Of a DNA stretch of 59,069 nt, positions 16,715 to 25,280 are shown piece by piece. The translations under genes were made by a program, and so were the position numbers. Origin of the DNA: Mycobacterium interjectum. GTDB lineage: Bacteria > Actinomycetota > Actinomycetes > Mycobacteriales > Mycobacteriaceae. The stretch spans positions 1 through 59,069 of the forward strand of contig LQPB01000065.1 of assembly GCA_002102225.1 (NCBI GenBank), read 5' to 3'. The notes under the pieces were generated by a model that was not told where the DNA came from, searched no databases, and saw only the letters and a list, made by a program, of their open reading frames with translations. Within the stretch, counting starts at the first letter, position 1; every line of letters begins with the position of its first letter.

Positions 16715-17036
16715 CGCCTGGCAAATCCCGGCGCCCGGTGGCCCCCTGAGTTCGCCCGTGTAGAGTAGGAGCGTTCTGGGCCGGTTCGGCCCGAGCAAAC
16801 GGTGCGGTTTGCGCAGATCCGCGTGAGCCGTTCCAGCACCGTCACAAGGGAGCAGCCCGGTCTGTATCGGGCGGTCTTCGGTAGTGGCTGCCGGGCTCTC
16901 CGGATCTGGGGCAGGTCGGCCGCTTCGATCGATGGCCGTAGCCGCATCAGACTTCTTCCTCCAAGGGAAGCTCTCGGGTTACTCGCGCGTGACGACGCGA
17001 AACAGCTGAATACCCAGAGAGGTCATACGGACACCC
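16715..17036 (+). promoter_or_regulatory. rpsO-gpsI intergenic region: promoter and structured leader
   Basis: This 322-bp gap holds a TAGAGT -10 candidate at 16761-16766, which would give gpsI a leader of about 265 nt. Two hairpins are visible: GGGCCG-GTT-CGGCCC at 16778-16792 and AGCCCGG...CCGGGCT at 16854-16897 (30-nt loop). The long leader could hold a processing or autoregulatory site like the RNase-cleaved pnp leader of enterobacteria. The open frame from 16802 across the gap has no coding signature. Confidence 0.5.
16778..16792 (+). terminator. Perfect hairpin after rpsO / in gpsI leader
   Basis: Six-bp all-GC stem GGGCCG/CGGCCC with GTT loop, no U tract. It is either an rpsO 3'-end stabiliser or terminator, or the first element of the gpsI leader. 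Confidence 0.4.
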
Positions 17037-19298
17037 ATGTCTGTAGCTGAAATCGACGAAGGCGTCTTCGAGGCGACCGCCACCATCGACAACGGGAGCT
17101 TCGGCACCCGCACCGTCCGTTTCGAGACCGGCAGGCTGGCCCAGCAGGCCGCCGGAGCCGTGGTCGCGTACCTGGACGACGAAAACATGCTGTTGTCGGC
17201 GACCACCGCCAGCAAGAGCCCCAAGGAGCACTTCGACTTCTTCCCGCTGACGGTCGACGTCGAGGAGCGGATGTATGCCGCCGGGCGCATCCCCGGCTCG
17301 TTCTTCCGCCGCGAGGGCCGTCCCTCCACCGACGCGATCCTGACCTGCCGGCTCATCGACCGCCCGCTGCGGCCGTCGTTCGTCTCCGGGCTGCGCAACG
17401 AGATCCAGGTCGTGGTGACGATCCTGAGCCTGGACCCCAACGACCTGTACGACGTGCTGGCGATCAACGCCGCGTCGGCGTCCACCCAGATCAGCGGCCT
17501 GCCGTTCTCCGGCCCCATCGGCGGGGTGCGGGTGGCGCTGATCGACGGCACCTGGGTCGCCTTCCCCACGGTCGAGCAGCTGGAGCGGGCCGTGTTCGAC
17601 ATGGTGGTGGCCGGCCGCAAGGTCGACGGTGACGTCGCGATCATGATGGTCGAGGCCGAGGCCACCGAGAAGGTGATCGAGCTGGTCGAGGGCGGGGCCC
17701 AGGCGCCGACGGAAACCGTTGTGGCCGAAGGCCTGGAGGCCGCCAAGCCGTTCATCAACGTGCTGTGCACCGCGCAGCAGGAGCTGGCCGACAAGGCGGC
17801 GAAGCCCATCGGCGAGTACCCGACGTTCCCCGACTACGGCGACGACGTCTACTACTCGGTGGCCTCGGTGGCCACCGACGAACTGGCCAAGGCGCTGACC
17901 ATCGGCGGCAAGGCCGAGCGCGACGCGCGCACCGACGAGCTGAAGGCCGAGGTGGCCCAGCGGCTCGCCGAGACCTACGAGGGCCGGGAAAAGGAGGTCA
18001 GCGCCGCGTTCCGCGCGTTGACCAAGAAGCTGGTCCGCCAGCGCATCCTGACCGACCACTTCCGCATCGACGGCCGGGGCATCACCGACATCCGCGCGCT
18101 GTCGGCCGAGGTCTCCGTGGTGCCGCGGGCGCACGGCAGCGCGCTGTTCGAGCGTGGCGAGACCCAGATCCTGGGCGTGACCACGCTGGACATGGTCAAG
18201 ATGGCCCAGCAGATCGACTCGCTGGGGCCCGAGACGTCCAAGCGCTACATGCATCACTACAACTTCCCGCCGTTCTCCACCGGTGAGACCGGCCGGGTCG
18301 GCTCGCCCAAGCGGCGCGAGATCGGGCACGGCGCGCTGGCCGAGCGGGCCCTGATCCCGGTGCTGCCCAGCGTCGAGGAATTCCCCTATGCCATCCGGCA
18401 GGTGTCGGAAGCCCTGGGCTCCAACGGCTCGACGTCGATGGGTTCGGTCTGCGCGTCCACGCTCGCGTTGCTCAACGCCGGCGTGCCGCTGAAGGCGCCG
18501 GTCGCCGGCATCGCCATGGGCCTGGTCTCCGACGACGTCGAGGTGGACGGCAAGACCGAGCGTCGCTTCGTCACGCTGACCGACATCCTGGGCGCCGAGG
18601 ACGCGTTCGGCGACATGGACTTCAAGTGCGCCGGCACCAAGGACTACGTCACCGCGCTGCAGCTGGACACCAAGCTGGACGGGATTCCCTCCCAGGTGCT
18701 CGCGGGCGCGCTGGCGCAGGCCAAGGACGCCCGGCTGACCATCCTCGAGGTGATGGCCGAGGCCATCGACGCGCCCGACGAGATGAGCCCCTACGCGCCG
18801 CGGGTGACCACCATCAAGGTCCCGGTGGACAAGATCGGTGAGGTCATCGGGCCCAAGGGCAAGGTGATCAACGCGATCACCGAGGAGACCGGCGCCCAGA
18901 TCTCCATCGAGGACGACGGCACGGTGTTCGTCGGCGCCACCGACGGGCCCTCGGCGCAGGCCGCGATCGACCGGATCAACGCCATCGCCAACCCGCAGCT
19001 GCCCACGGTGGGCGAGCGTTTCCTCGGAACCGTGGTCAAGACAACGGATTTCGGCGCGTTCGTGTCGCTGCTCCCGGGTCGCGACGGCCTGGTGCACATC
19101 TCCAAGCTGGGCCGGGGCAAGCGCATCGCGAAGGTCGAGGACGTGGTGAACGTCGGCGACAAGCTGCGGGTGGAGATCGCCGACATCGACAAGCGGGGCA
19201 AGATCTCCCTGGTGCTGGTGGCCGATGAGGACGCAGCGGACGCGACTGACTCGCCGTCCGCCACACCCGCGCCGGCCGATGCCGCCAGTTCGGTCTAG
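17037..19298 (+). CDS. gpsI: Polynucleotide phosphorylase (GpsI/PNPase)
   Basis: Phosphorolytic 3'-to-5' exoribonuclease of RNA turnover, historically named guanosine pentaphosphate synthetase in actinobacteria. The 753 residues comprise two RNase PH domains (FFPLTVDVEERMYAAGRIPG near residue 65; the second with FERGETQILGVTT near residue 371 and NFPPFSTGE near residue 409), a KH domain with GPKG near residue 606 and an S1 domain (FLGTVVKTTDFGAFVSLLPG near residue 661). The ATG at 17037 starts the family-typical MSVAEIDEG. It overlaps pepR by 20 bp. Confidence 0.97.
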   Translation: MSVAEIDEGVFEATATIDNGSFGTRTVRFETGRLAQQAAGAVVAYLDDENMLLSATTASKSPKEHFDFFPLTVDVEERMYAAGRIPGSFFRREGRPSTDAILTCRLIDRPLRPSFVSGLRNEIQVVVTILSLDPNDLYDVLAINAASASTQISGLPFSGPIGGVRVALIDGTWVAFPTVEQLERAVFDMVVAGRKVDGDVAIMMVEAEATEKVIELVEGGAQAPTETVVAEGLEAAKPFINVLCTAQQELADKAAKPIGEYPTFPDYGDDVYYSVASVATDELAKALTIGGKAERDARTDELKAEVAQRLAETYEGREKEVSAAFRALTKKLVRQRILTDHFRIDGRGITDIRALSAEVSVVPRAHGSALFERGETQILGVTTLDMVKMAQQIDSLGPETSKRYMHHYNFPPFSTGETGRVGSPKRREIGHGALAERALIPVLPSVEEFPYAIRQVSEALGSNGSTSMGSVCASTLALLNAGVPLKAPVAGIAMGLVSDDVEVDGKTERRFVTLTDILGAEDAFGDMDFKCAGTKDYVTALQLDTKLDGIPSQVLAGALAQAKDARLTILEVMAEAIDAPDEMSPYAPRVTTIKVPVDKIGEVIGPKGKVINAITEETGAQISIEDDGTVFVGATDGPSAQAAIDRINAIANPQLPTVGERFLGTVVKTTDFGAFVSLLPGRDGLVHISKLGRGKRIAKVEDVVNVGDKLRVEIADIDKRGKISLVLVADEDAADATDSPSATPAPADAASSV

Positions 19299-20646
19299 CA
19301 GGCAGGCAGCCGACCCCGCGTCGCTGCGCCGGGGAGCGCAGATCGCCGAGGTGAGCCCCGACCACACCGCGGTCCGCCGCACCACGCTGCCGGGCGGCCT
19401 GCGGGTGGTCACCGAGCACCTCCCGGCCGTGCGCTCCGCCTCGGTCGGGGTCTGGGTCGGCGTCGGGTCCCGCGACGAGGGCGCCACCGTGGCCGGGGCG
19501 GCGCACTTCCTGGAGCACCTGCTGTTCAAGTCCACCCCGACCCGCACGGCCGTGGACATCGCCCAGGCGATGGACGCCGTCGGCGGGGAACTGAACGCGT
19601 TCACCGCCCGGGAGCACACCTGCTACTACGCCCACGTGCTGGACAGCGACCTGGAGCTGGCCGTCGACCTGGTCGCCGACGTGGTGCTCAACGGCCGCTG
19701 CGCGGCCGAGGACGTGGAGCTCGAGCGCGACGTCGTCCTCGAGGAGATCGCCATGCGCGACGACGACCCCGAGGATGCGCTGGGCGACATCTTCCTGTCG
19801 GCGCTGTTCGGCGACCACCCGGTGGGCCGCCCGGTGATCGGCACCGCGCGTTCGGTGTCGGCGATGACGCGGTCGCAGCTGCACTCGTTTCATGTGCGGC
19901 GCTACACCCCGGAGCGGATGGTCGTCGCGGTGGCCGGCAACGTCGATCACGACGAGGTGGTCGCGTTGGTGCGCCAGCACTTCGGCGCGCATCTGGTCCG
20001 GGGCCGGCGGCCCATCGCCCCGCGCAAGGGCGCCGGGCGGGTCACCGGAAGTCCCGGGCTGACGCTGGTCAACCGGGACGCCGAGCAGACCCACCTGTCG
20101 TTGGGCGTGCGCACCCCCGGGCGCAACTGGGAGCATCGCTGGGCGCTGTCGGTGCTGCACACCGCGCTGGGCGGGGGCCTGAGCTCCCGGCTGTTCCAGG
20201 AGGTCCGGGAGCTGCGGGGCCTGGCCTATTCGGTCTATTCGGCGGTCGACATCTTCGCCGACAGCGGGGCGCTGTCGGTATACGCCGCCTGCCTGCCGGA
20301 GCGGTTCCCCGACGTCATGCGGGTCACCAGCGAGGTGCTCGACGCGGTGGCGCGCGACGGCATCACCGAGGCGGAATGCCGCATCGCCAAGGGCTCGCTG
20401 CGGGGCGGGCTCGTCCTCGGGCTGGAGGACTCCAGCTCCCGGATGAGCCGCATCGGCCGCAGCGAACTGAACTACGGCCGGCACCGCAGCATCGAACACA
20501 GCCTGCAAAAAATCGACGAGGTGACCGTCGAGCAGGTCAACGCGGTGGCCCGCCGCCTGCTGGGCAGGCGCTACGGCGCGGCCGTTCTGGGCCCCTATGC
20601 CTCGAAACGATCGCTGCCCCAACAACTTCGGGCGATGGTAAATTAG
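19279..20646 (+). CDS. pepR: M16-family zinc protease PepR
   Basis: A 455-residue metallopeptidase of the insulinase/mitochondrial processing peptidase family. The inverted zinc motif HFLEH lies near residue 76, the distal Glu lies in the ELERDVVLEEIAMRDDDPED segment, and the C-terminal half has LGGGLSSRLFQEVRELRGL (R/Y binding loop). The likely role is degradation of peptides or unfolded fragments. The start at 19279 is an ATG inside the gpsI end; the frame is open further upstream, but that is shadow sequence. Pairing with pnp is widely conserved. Confidence 0.93.
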   Translation: MPPVRSSRQAADPASLRRGAQIAEVSPDHTAVRRTTLPGGLRVVTEHLPAVRSASVGVWVGVGSRDEGATVAGAAHFLEHLLFKSTPTRTAVDIAQAMDAVGGELNAFTAREHTCYYAHVLDSDLELAVDLVADVVLNGRCAAEDVELERDVVLEEIAMRDDDPEDALGDIFLSALFGDHPVGRPVIGTARSVSAMTRSQLHSFHVRRYTPERMVVAVAGNVDHDEVVALVRQHFGAHLVRGRRPIAPRKGAGRVTGSPGLTLVNRDAEQTHLSLGVRTPGRNWEHRWALSVLHTALGGGLSSRLFQEVRELRGLAYSVYSAVDIFADSGALSVYAACLPERFPDVMRVTSEVLDAVARDGITEAECRIAKGSLRGGLVLGLEDSSSRMSRIGRSELNYGRHRSIEHSLQKIDEVTVEQVNAVARRLLGRRYGAAVLGPYASKRSLPQQLRAMVN

Positions 20647-20650
20647 CCGG

Positions 20651-21673
20651 ATGGTACTGGGCTTCTGGGACATCGCGGTGCCCATCGTGGGTGCCCCGAT
20701 GGCCGGCGGACCCGGCACCCCGGCGTTGGCCGCGGCGGTGTCCAACGCCGGCGGGCTCGGCTTCATCCCCGGCGGGTACGTGAGCGCCGAACGGTTCGCC
20801 GAGGACATCGCGGCGGCCCGCGCGATGACCACCGGCCCGTTGGGCGTCAACCTGTTGGTGCCCCAGCCCAGCGTCGCCGACTGGGTGGCGCTGGACTATT
20901 ACGCCGACGAGCTCGAAGGCATCGCCGAGCACTATCAGTGCGAGGTGGGCCGCCCCGAGTTCGGTGACGACGACGACTGGGAGCGCAAGCTCGAGGTGGT
21001 CCTCGACGTGCGCCCCGAGCTGGTGTCCTTCACGTTCGGCGTGCCGCCGCCCGACGTGATCCGGCGGCTGAGCGCGCAGGGCCTGCTGGTGATGGTCACG
21101 GTGACATCGGTCTACGAGGCCGGGGTCGCCGTCGCCGCGGGCGCCGACAGCCTGGTGGTCCAGGGCCCCGACGCGGGCGGGCATCGCGGCACCTTCGCGC
21201 CGGACATGGAGCCCGCCGCCGACTCGCTGCACGACCTGATCGACCGGATCCACCGGGCGCACCGCGACGTCCCGATCATCGCGGCGGGAGGGCTGGGCAC
21301 CGCCGAGGACGTCGCGGGCGTGCTGCGCCGGGGAGCCGTGGCCGCCCAGGTCGGCACCGCGCTGCTGCTGAGCAACGAGGCGGGCACCAGCCAGGCGCAG
21401 CGCACCGCCATGAAGAATCAGCTGTTCGCCAAAACCATCGTCACGCGCGCTTTCTCCGGCCGCTACGGGCGCGGCCTGGAGAACGAATTCATCCGCCTGC
21501 TCGACAACGTGGCCCCGCTGGGCTACCCCGAGGTCAACCAGATGACGCTGCCGATACGGGAGGCCGCGACCGAACGCGAAGACCCGAACGGGATGGCACT
21601 GTGGGCGGGCACGTCCTTCCGGCAGGCCCGCGCCGGCTCGGTCGCCGACATCGTCGCCGGCCTCAACGATTAG
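20651..21673 (+). CDS. Nitronate monooxygenase-like FMN oxidoreductase
   Basis: A 340-residue TIM-barrel FMN protein of the class-I nitronate monooxygenase/2-nitropropane dioxygenase family: VGAPMAGGPGTP near residue 13, the active-site VVQGPDAGGHRG near residue 171, IAAGGLGTAEDV (phosphate loop) near residue 213, and QVGTALLLSNEAG. It probably oxidises alkyl nitronates or a related toxic metabolite. It starts 4 bp after pepR, so it is in the gpsI-pepR operon, and is convergent with ald. Confidence 0.88.
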   Translation: MVLGFWDIAVPIVGAPMAGGPGTPALAAAVSNAGGLGFIPGGYVSAERFAEDIAAARAMTTGPLGVNLLVPQPSVADWVALDYYADELEGIAEHYQCEVGRPEFGDDDDWERKLEVVLDVRPELVSFTFGVPPPDVIRRLSAQGLLVMVTVTSVYEAGVAVAAGADSLVVQGPDAGGHRGTFAPDMEPAADSLHDLIDRIHRAHRDVPIIAAGGLGTAEDVAGVLRRGAVAAQVGTALLLSNEAGTSQAQRTAMKNQLFAKTIVTRAFSGRYGRGLENEFIRLLDNVAPLGYPEVNQMTLPIREAATEREDPNGMALWAGTSFRQARAGSVADIVAGLND

Positions 21674-21678
21674 GGGTC

Positions 21679-22794
21679 TCAGGCCAAGACCGCCGCCGGG
21701 TCCGTGCACGGCAGGCCGAGGTCGTCGGCCACCTGTTCGGACAGCAGCATCCCCGCGTGCGTCGAAAGCCCTTTGGCCAGAGGGGGATCGGACCGGCACG
21801 CCGCCCGCCAGCCCCGGTCGGCGAGCTTGAGCACGTACGGCATCGTCGCGTTGGTCAGCGCGACGGTCGACGTCTTCGGCACCGCGCTGGGCATGTTGGC
21901 CACGCAATAGAACAGCGTGTCGTGCACCGCGAATGTCGGGTCGTCGTGCGTAGTGGGCCGCGAATCCTCGAAGCAGCCGCCCTGATCGATGGAGATGTCC
22001 ACCAGCACCGCGCCCGGCTTCATCTGCGCGACAAGGGAATTCGAGATCAACCGGGGCGCCTTGTGGCCGGGCACCAGCACGGCGCCGATCACCAGGTCGG
22101 CGCGCTTGACGGCGCCCTCCAGCTCGTACGCCGAGGAATAGCGGGTGCCGACGTGGCCTCCGAACTCGGCGTCGAGCAGCCGAAGCTTGCCGATGTTGAC
22201 GTCGAACACCATGACGTCGGCGCCCATGCCACCGGCGACCCGGGCGGCGTTATACCCGGCGGTGCCGGCCCCGATCACCACCACATCGGCGCCCTTGACG
22301 CCGGGCACCCCGCCCATCAACACGCCGCGGCCCCCTTGGGTGCGCATCAGGTGATAGCCCCCCACCTGAGCGGCGAGCCGGCCGGCGACCTCGCTCATCG
22401 GGGCCAAAAGCGGCAGAGCGCCGTCGTCGGTCTGGACGGTCTCGTAGGCGATCGACGTTGTGCCGGAGGCCAATAGCGCGTCGGTGCAGGCGCGCGACGC
22501 GGCCAGATGCAGGTAGGTGAACAGGACCTGCCCGTCGCGCAGCAGCCCGTATTCGGGCTTTATCGGTTCCTTGACCTTGAGCAACAGGTCCGCCTCGGCC
22601 CACACCCGCTCGGCGGTGTCGGCGAGTTGGGCGCCCGCCGTCTTGAATTCCGCGTCGGGGATGGCCGAGCCTTCGCCCGCGCCCGCCTGGACGAGCACCT
22701 CGTGGCCGTGGCGGGTCAGTTCGGCGACGCCGGCCGGGGTGATGGCCACCCTGAACTCGTTGGTCTTGGTCTCGGTTGGAACACCGACGCGCAT
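21679..22794 (-). CDS. ald: L-alanine dehydrogenase
   Basis: NAD-dependent oxidative deamination of alanine, or the reverse amination of pyruvate or glyoxylate. It has 371 residues. Catalytic K75 (LLKVKEPI) and H96 (FTYLHLAAS) and the NAD motif VIGAGTAGYNAARVA are intact, with no frameshift. The ATG at 22794 starts MRVGVPTET. In M. tuberculosis the divergent neighbour is the regulator aldR; here it is a Baeyer-Villiger monooxygenase, and the shared upstream gap holds a palindrome. Confidence 0.97.
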   Translation of the reverse strand: MRVGVPTETKTNEFRVAITPAGVAELTRHGHEVLVQAGAGEGSAIPDAEFKTAGAQLADTAERVWAEADLLLKVKEPIKPEYGLLRDGQVLFTYLHLAASRACTDALLASGTTSIAYETVQTDDGALPLLAPMSEVAGRLAAQVGGYHLMRTQGGRGVLMGGVPGVKGADVVVIGAGTAGYNAARVAGGMGADVMVFDVNIGKLRLLDAEFGGHVGTRYSSAYELEGAVKRADLVIGAVLVPGHKAPRLISNSLVAQMKPGAVLVDISIDQGGCFEDSRPTTHDDPTFAVHDTLFYCVANMPSAVPKTSTVALTNATMPYVLKLADRGWRAACRSDPPLAKGLSTHAGMLLSEQVADDLGLPCTDPAAVLA

Positions 22795-22835
22795 CCCTCA
22801 AGTGTGCCTCAGGCGGCCACGAGAGCACCTATTTA

Positions 22836-22853
22836 AAGGCCGATCCAGGCCTT
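22836..22853. promoter_or_regulatory. Operator-like inverted repeat between ald and the BVMO gene
   Basis: AAGGCC-GATCCA-GGCCTT is a perfect 6-bp inverted repeat with a 6-bp spacer; CCGATC...GATCGG (22840-22845 and 22856-22861) overlaps it. It sits between an AT-rich TTTAAATA on the minus strand (ald side) and TATGAT on the plus strand. Confidence 0.45.
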
Positions 22854-22858
22854 ATGAT
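22853..22858 (+). promoter_or_regulatory. -10 element of the BVMO operon
   Basis: TATGAT, a near-consensus sigma-A -10, 32 bp upstream of the ATG at 22891 and touching the inverted repeat. Confidence 0.5.
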
Positions 22859-22890
22859 CGGCGGATGGATGACCGGCAGGGTAGCCGGCG

Positions 22891-24354
22891 ATGGTGACAC
22901 GTGACCCCTCCGTGGCCGTCGTCGGGGCGGGCATGTCCGGGCTGTGCATGGCAATCGCCTTGCTGCGCAGCGGCGTTAAGGACGTCACGATTTACGAGAA
23001 GGCCGACGAGGTGGGCGGCACCTGGCGGGAAAACACCTACCCCGGCCTGACCTGTGACGTGCCGTCGCGCGTCTACCAGTACACCTTCGCCACAAAGCCC
23101 AACTGGTCGCACATGTTCTCGCCCGGCGGCGAGATCCAGGCCTACTTCCGCGGTGTCGCCGACCAATTCGGGCTGCGGGACCGGATCCGGTTCGGCACCG
23201 AGGTGGTCAGCGCGCGGTTCGAGGACGAGCGCTGGGTGGTGCGCACCGACGCCGGCGACGAGTCGCGGGTCGACTTCCTGATCTCGGCGACCGGCGTGCT
23301 GCACCATCCCCGGATGCCGTCGATCGCCGGCCTGGACGACTTCGCCGGCCCCGTCTTTCACTCGGCGCGCTGGGATCACTCCGTCGAGCTGACGGGGCGG
23401 CGAATCGCGGTGATCGGCAACGGATCCACCGGCGTGCAGCTCGTCTGCGGGCTGGCCGGCGTGGCCGGCCGGGTCTTGCTGTTCCAGCGCACCGCGCAGT
23501 GGATCGTCCCGATGCCCAACCCGCCGTACTCCAAATTCGCCAGTCGCAGCCACCGGGCCGTTCCGTGGCTTGACCGGCTGGCGTACCGGGCGTACAGCTT
23601 CGTCTTCGACACGTTCGCGGTCGCCCTGACCAAGCCGGGGCTGCGGCGAGCGGCGATGGGCGCGCTGTGCCGGGTCAGCCTGCGCCGGGTGCGCGACCCC
23701 GAGTTGCGCGCGGCGCTGACGCCCTCGTACCAGCCGATGTGCAAGCGGTTGGTGGTGTCGGGCGGGTTCTACCGGGCGATCCAGCGCGACGACGTCGAGC
23801 TGGTCACCGCCGGCATCGACCACGTGGAGCCGCGGGGCGTCGTGACCGACGACGGCGCACTGCACGAGGCGGACGTCATCGTGGCATGCACCGGCTTCGA
23901 CACGCACGCGTTCTTCCGGCCGATGCGGCTGACCGGCCGCGACGGCATCGCCGCCGACGACGTGTGGCGCGACGGGCCGCGCGCGTACCGGACCGTGGCG
24001 ATGCCGGGTTTCCCCAACTTCTTCATGATGCTGGGGCCACACAGCCCGGTGGGCAACCACTCGCTCACCGCGGTGGCCGAGCACCAGGCCGACCACATCC
24101 TGGCCTGGATCCAGGGTTGGCGCCGCGGCGAATTCGACACCGTCGAGCCGACGCGATCGGCGACCGAGAGCTACAACGAAAAGCTGCGCGCGGCGATGCC
24201 GAACACCGTGTGGACCACCGGCTGCGACAGCTGGTACCTGAACAAGGACGGGGTGCCCGAGGTGTGGCCCTTCACGCCGGCCGAACACCGCGCGATGCTG
24301 GCCGAAACGGACCTGCGAGAGTACGACTTGCGCAGGCGCGTGGCCGCGCGCTGA
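22891..24354 (+). CDS. Type I Baeyer-Villiger monooxygenase / flavin monooxygenase
   Basis: A 487-residue FAD/NADPH monooxygenase. The two Rossmann motifs GAGMSG (12-17) and GNGSTG (176-181) flank the Baeyer-Villiger fingerprint FxGxxxHxxxWD, seen exactly at F151-D162. Also typical are VGGTWREN near residue 48 and CTGFDTH near residue 334. It should convert a ketone to an ester or lactone, or oxygenate S/N. Two hydrolase genes follow closely (14 and 3 bp gaps), which fits oxygenation followed by hydrolysis. The substrate is unknown. ATG 22891 is favoured by the upstream TATGAT. Confidence 0.88.
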   Translation: MVTRDPSVAVVGAGMSGLCMAIALLRSGVKDVTIYEKADEVGGTWRENTYPGLTCDVPSRVYQYTFATKPNWSHMFSPGGEIQAYFRGVADQFGLRDRIRFGTEVVSARFEDERWVVRTDAGDESRVDFLISATGVLHHPRMPSIAGLDDFAGPVFHSARWDHSVELTGRRIAVIGNGSTGVQLVCGLAGVAGRVLLFQRTAQWIVPMPNPPYSKFASRSHRAVPWLDRLAYRAYSFVFDTFAVALTKPGLRRAAMGALCRVSLRRVRDPELRAALTPSYQPMCKRLVVSGGFYRAIQRDDVELVTAGIDHVEPRGVVTDDGALHEADVIVACTGFDTHAFFRPMRLTGRDGIAADDVWRDGPRAYRTVAMPGFPNFFMMLGPHSPVGNHSLTAVAEHQADHILAWIQGWRRGEFDTVEPTRSATESYNEKLRAAMPNTVWTTGCDSWYLNKDGVPEVWPFTPAEHRAMLAETDLREYDLRRRVAAR

Positions 24355-24368
24355 GGGGAGGGCCCACG

Positions 24369-25277
24369 ATGTTCACCGTCGACGACCACGCGGCCGGTCC
24401 GCATGACGCGTCGCTCGACCACGAGCGTCTGGTCCTCGAGGCGCGTGACGTCAAGTTCGATTGGGCGGACCTGCCGTTTCACTACGTGCCGGGCGAGCCG
24501 TTCACCACCCACGTCCTCAACGTCCTGCACCTGCTGCTGCCCGCGGGCGAGGAGTTCTTCGTCGACGCGTTCAAGAGGGCGCTGCCGTTGATCAAGGACG
24601 ATCAGCTGCGCCTGGACGTCCAGGGATTCATCGGCCAGGAGGCCGTGCACTCCCAGGCGCACGCCAAGGTGCTCGCCCACTTCGCCGCCGCCGGCGTCGA
24701 CCTGACCCCGTACACCGACCAGATCCGGTGGCTGTTCGAGAAGCTGCTGGGGCCCCGGCCGGGGTGGGGCGAGCGACGGCAGCACCGCTGGCTGCTGGAA
24801 CAGGTGTCGTTCGTCTCGGCGATCGAGCACTACACCGCCATCCTGGGCGAGTGGGTGCTCGACTCGCCCGCCCACGACGCCATCGGCACCGACCCCGTGA
24901 TGCTGGACATGTTGCGCTGGCACGGCGCCGAAGAGGTCGAGCACAAGGCCGTCGCCTTCGACACCATGAAGCATCTGCGGGCCGGCTACCTGCGCCGGGT
25001 GCGCGCCCAACTGGTGGTGACGCCGGGCATCCTGCTGCTGTGGATTCGCGGCGTCCGGTTCCTGTACTCGGTGGACCCGTACCTGCCGCCGGGCAGCAAG
25101 GCGCGCTGGCGGGACTACTTCCGGGCGGCGCGGCGCGGTTTGGTGCCCGGGCCGCTGCGGTTCGTGCGGGTGGTCGGCAACTACTACCGGCCCGGTTTCC
25201 ACCCCTCCCAACTGGGCGGCCTGGGGCCGGCGATCGACTACCTGGCGGTCTCGCCCGCCGCGCGCGCGTCGCGCTGA
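24369..25277 (+). CDS. Predicted metal-dependent hydrolase (PF10118-type)
   Basis: A 302-residue protein of the mycobacterial predicted metal-dependent hydrolase family, rich in conserved His/Glu: FIGQEAVHSQAHAKVL near residue 82, SAIEHYTAILGEWVL near residue 151 and WHGAEEVEHKAVAFD near residue 183. The E/H spacing suggests a di-iron or other metal centre in a helical bundle, so an oxygenase/oxidase role is as plausible as hydrolysis. It lies between the BVMO and the alpha/beta hydrolase. The start at ATG 24369 follows GGGAGGG. Confidence 0.75.
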   Translation: MFTVDDHAAGPHDASLDHERLVLEARDVKFDWADLPFHYVPGEPFTTHVLNVLHLLLPAGEEFFVDAFKRALPLIKDDQLRLDVQGFIGQEAVHSQAHAKVLAHFAAAGVDLTPYTDQIRWLFEKLLGPRPGWGERRQHRWLLEQVSFVSAIEHYTAILGEWVLDSPAHDAIGTDPVMLDMLRWHGAEEVEHKAVAFDTMKHLRAGYLRRVRAQLVVTPGILLLWIRGVRFLYSVDPYLPPGSKARWRDYFRAARRGLVPGPLRFVRVVGNYYRPGFHPSQLGGLGPAIDYLAVSPAARASR

Positions 25278-25280
25278 CGC

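Noticed and set aside
16802..17050. 82-codon open frame across the rpsO-gpsI leader
   Set aside because: It overlaps the gpsI start, has a GTG without a clear ribosome site and shows no family signature; it is more likely untranslated leader.
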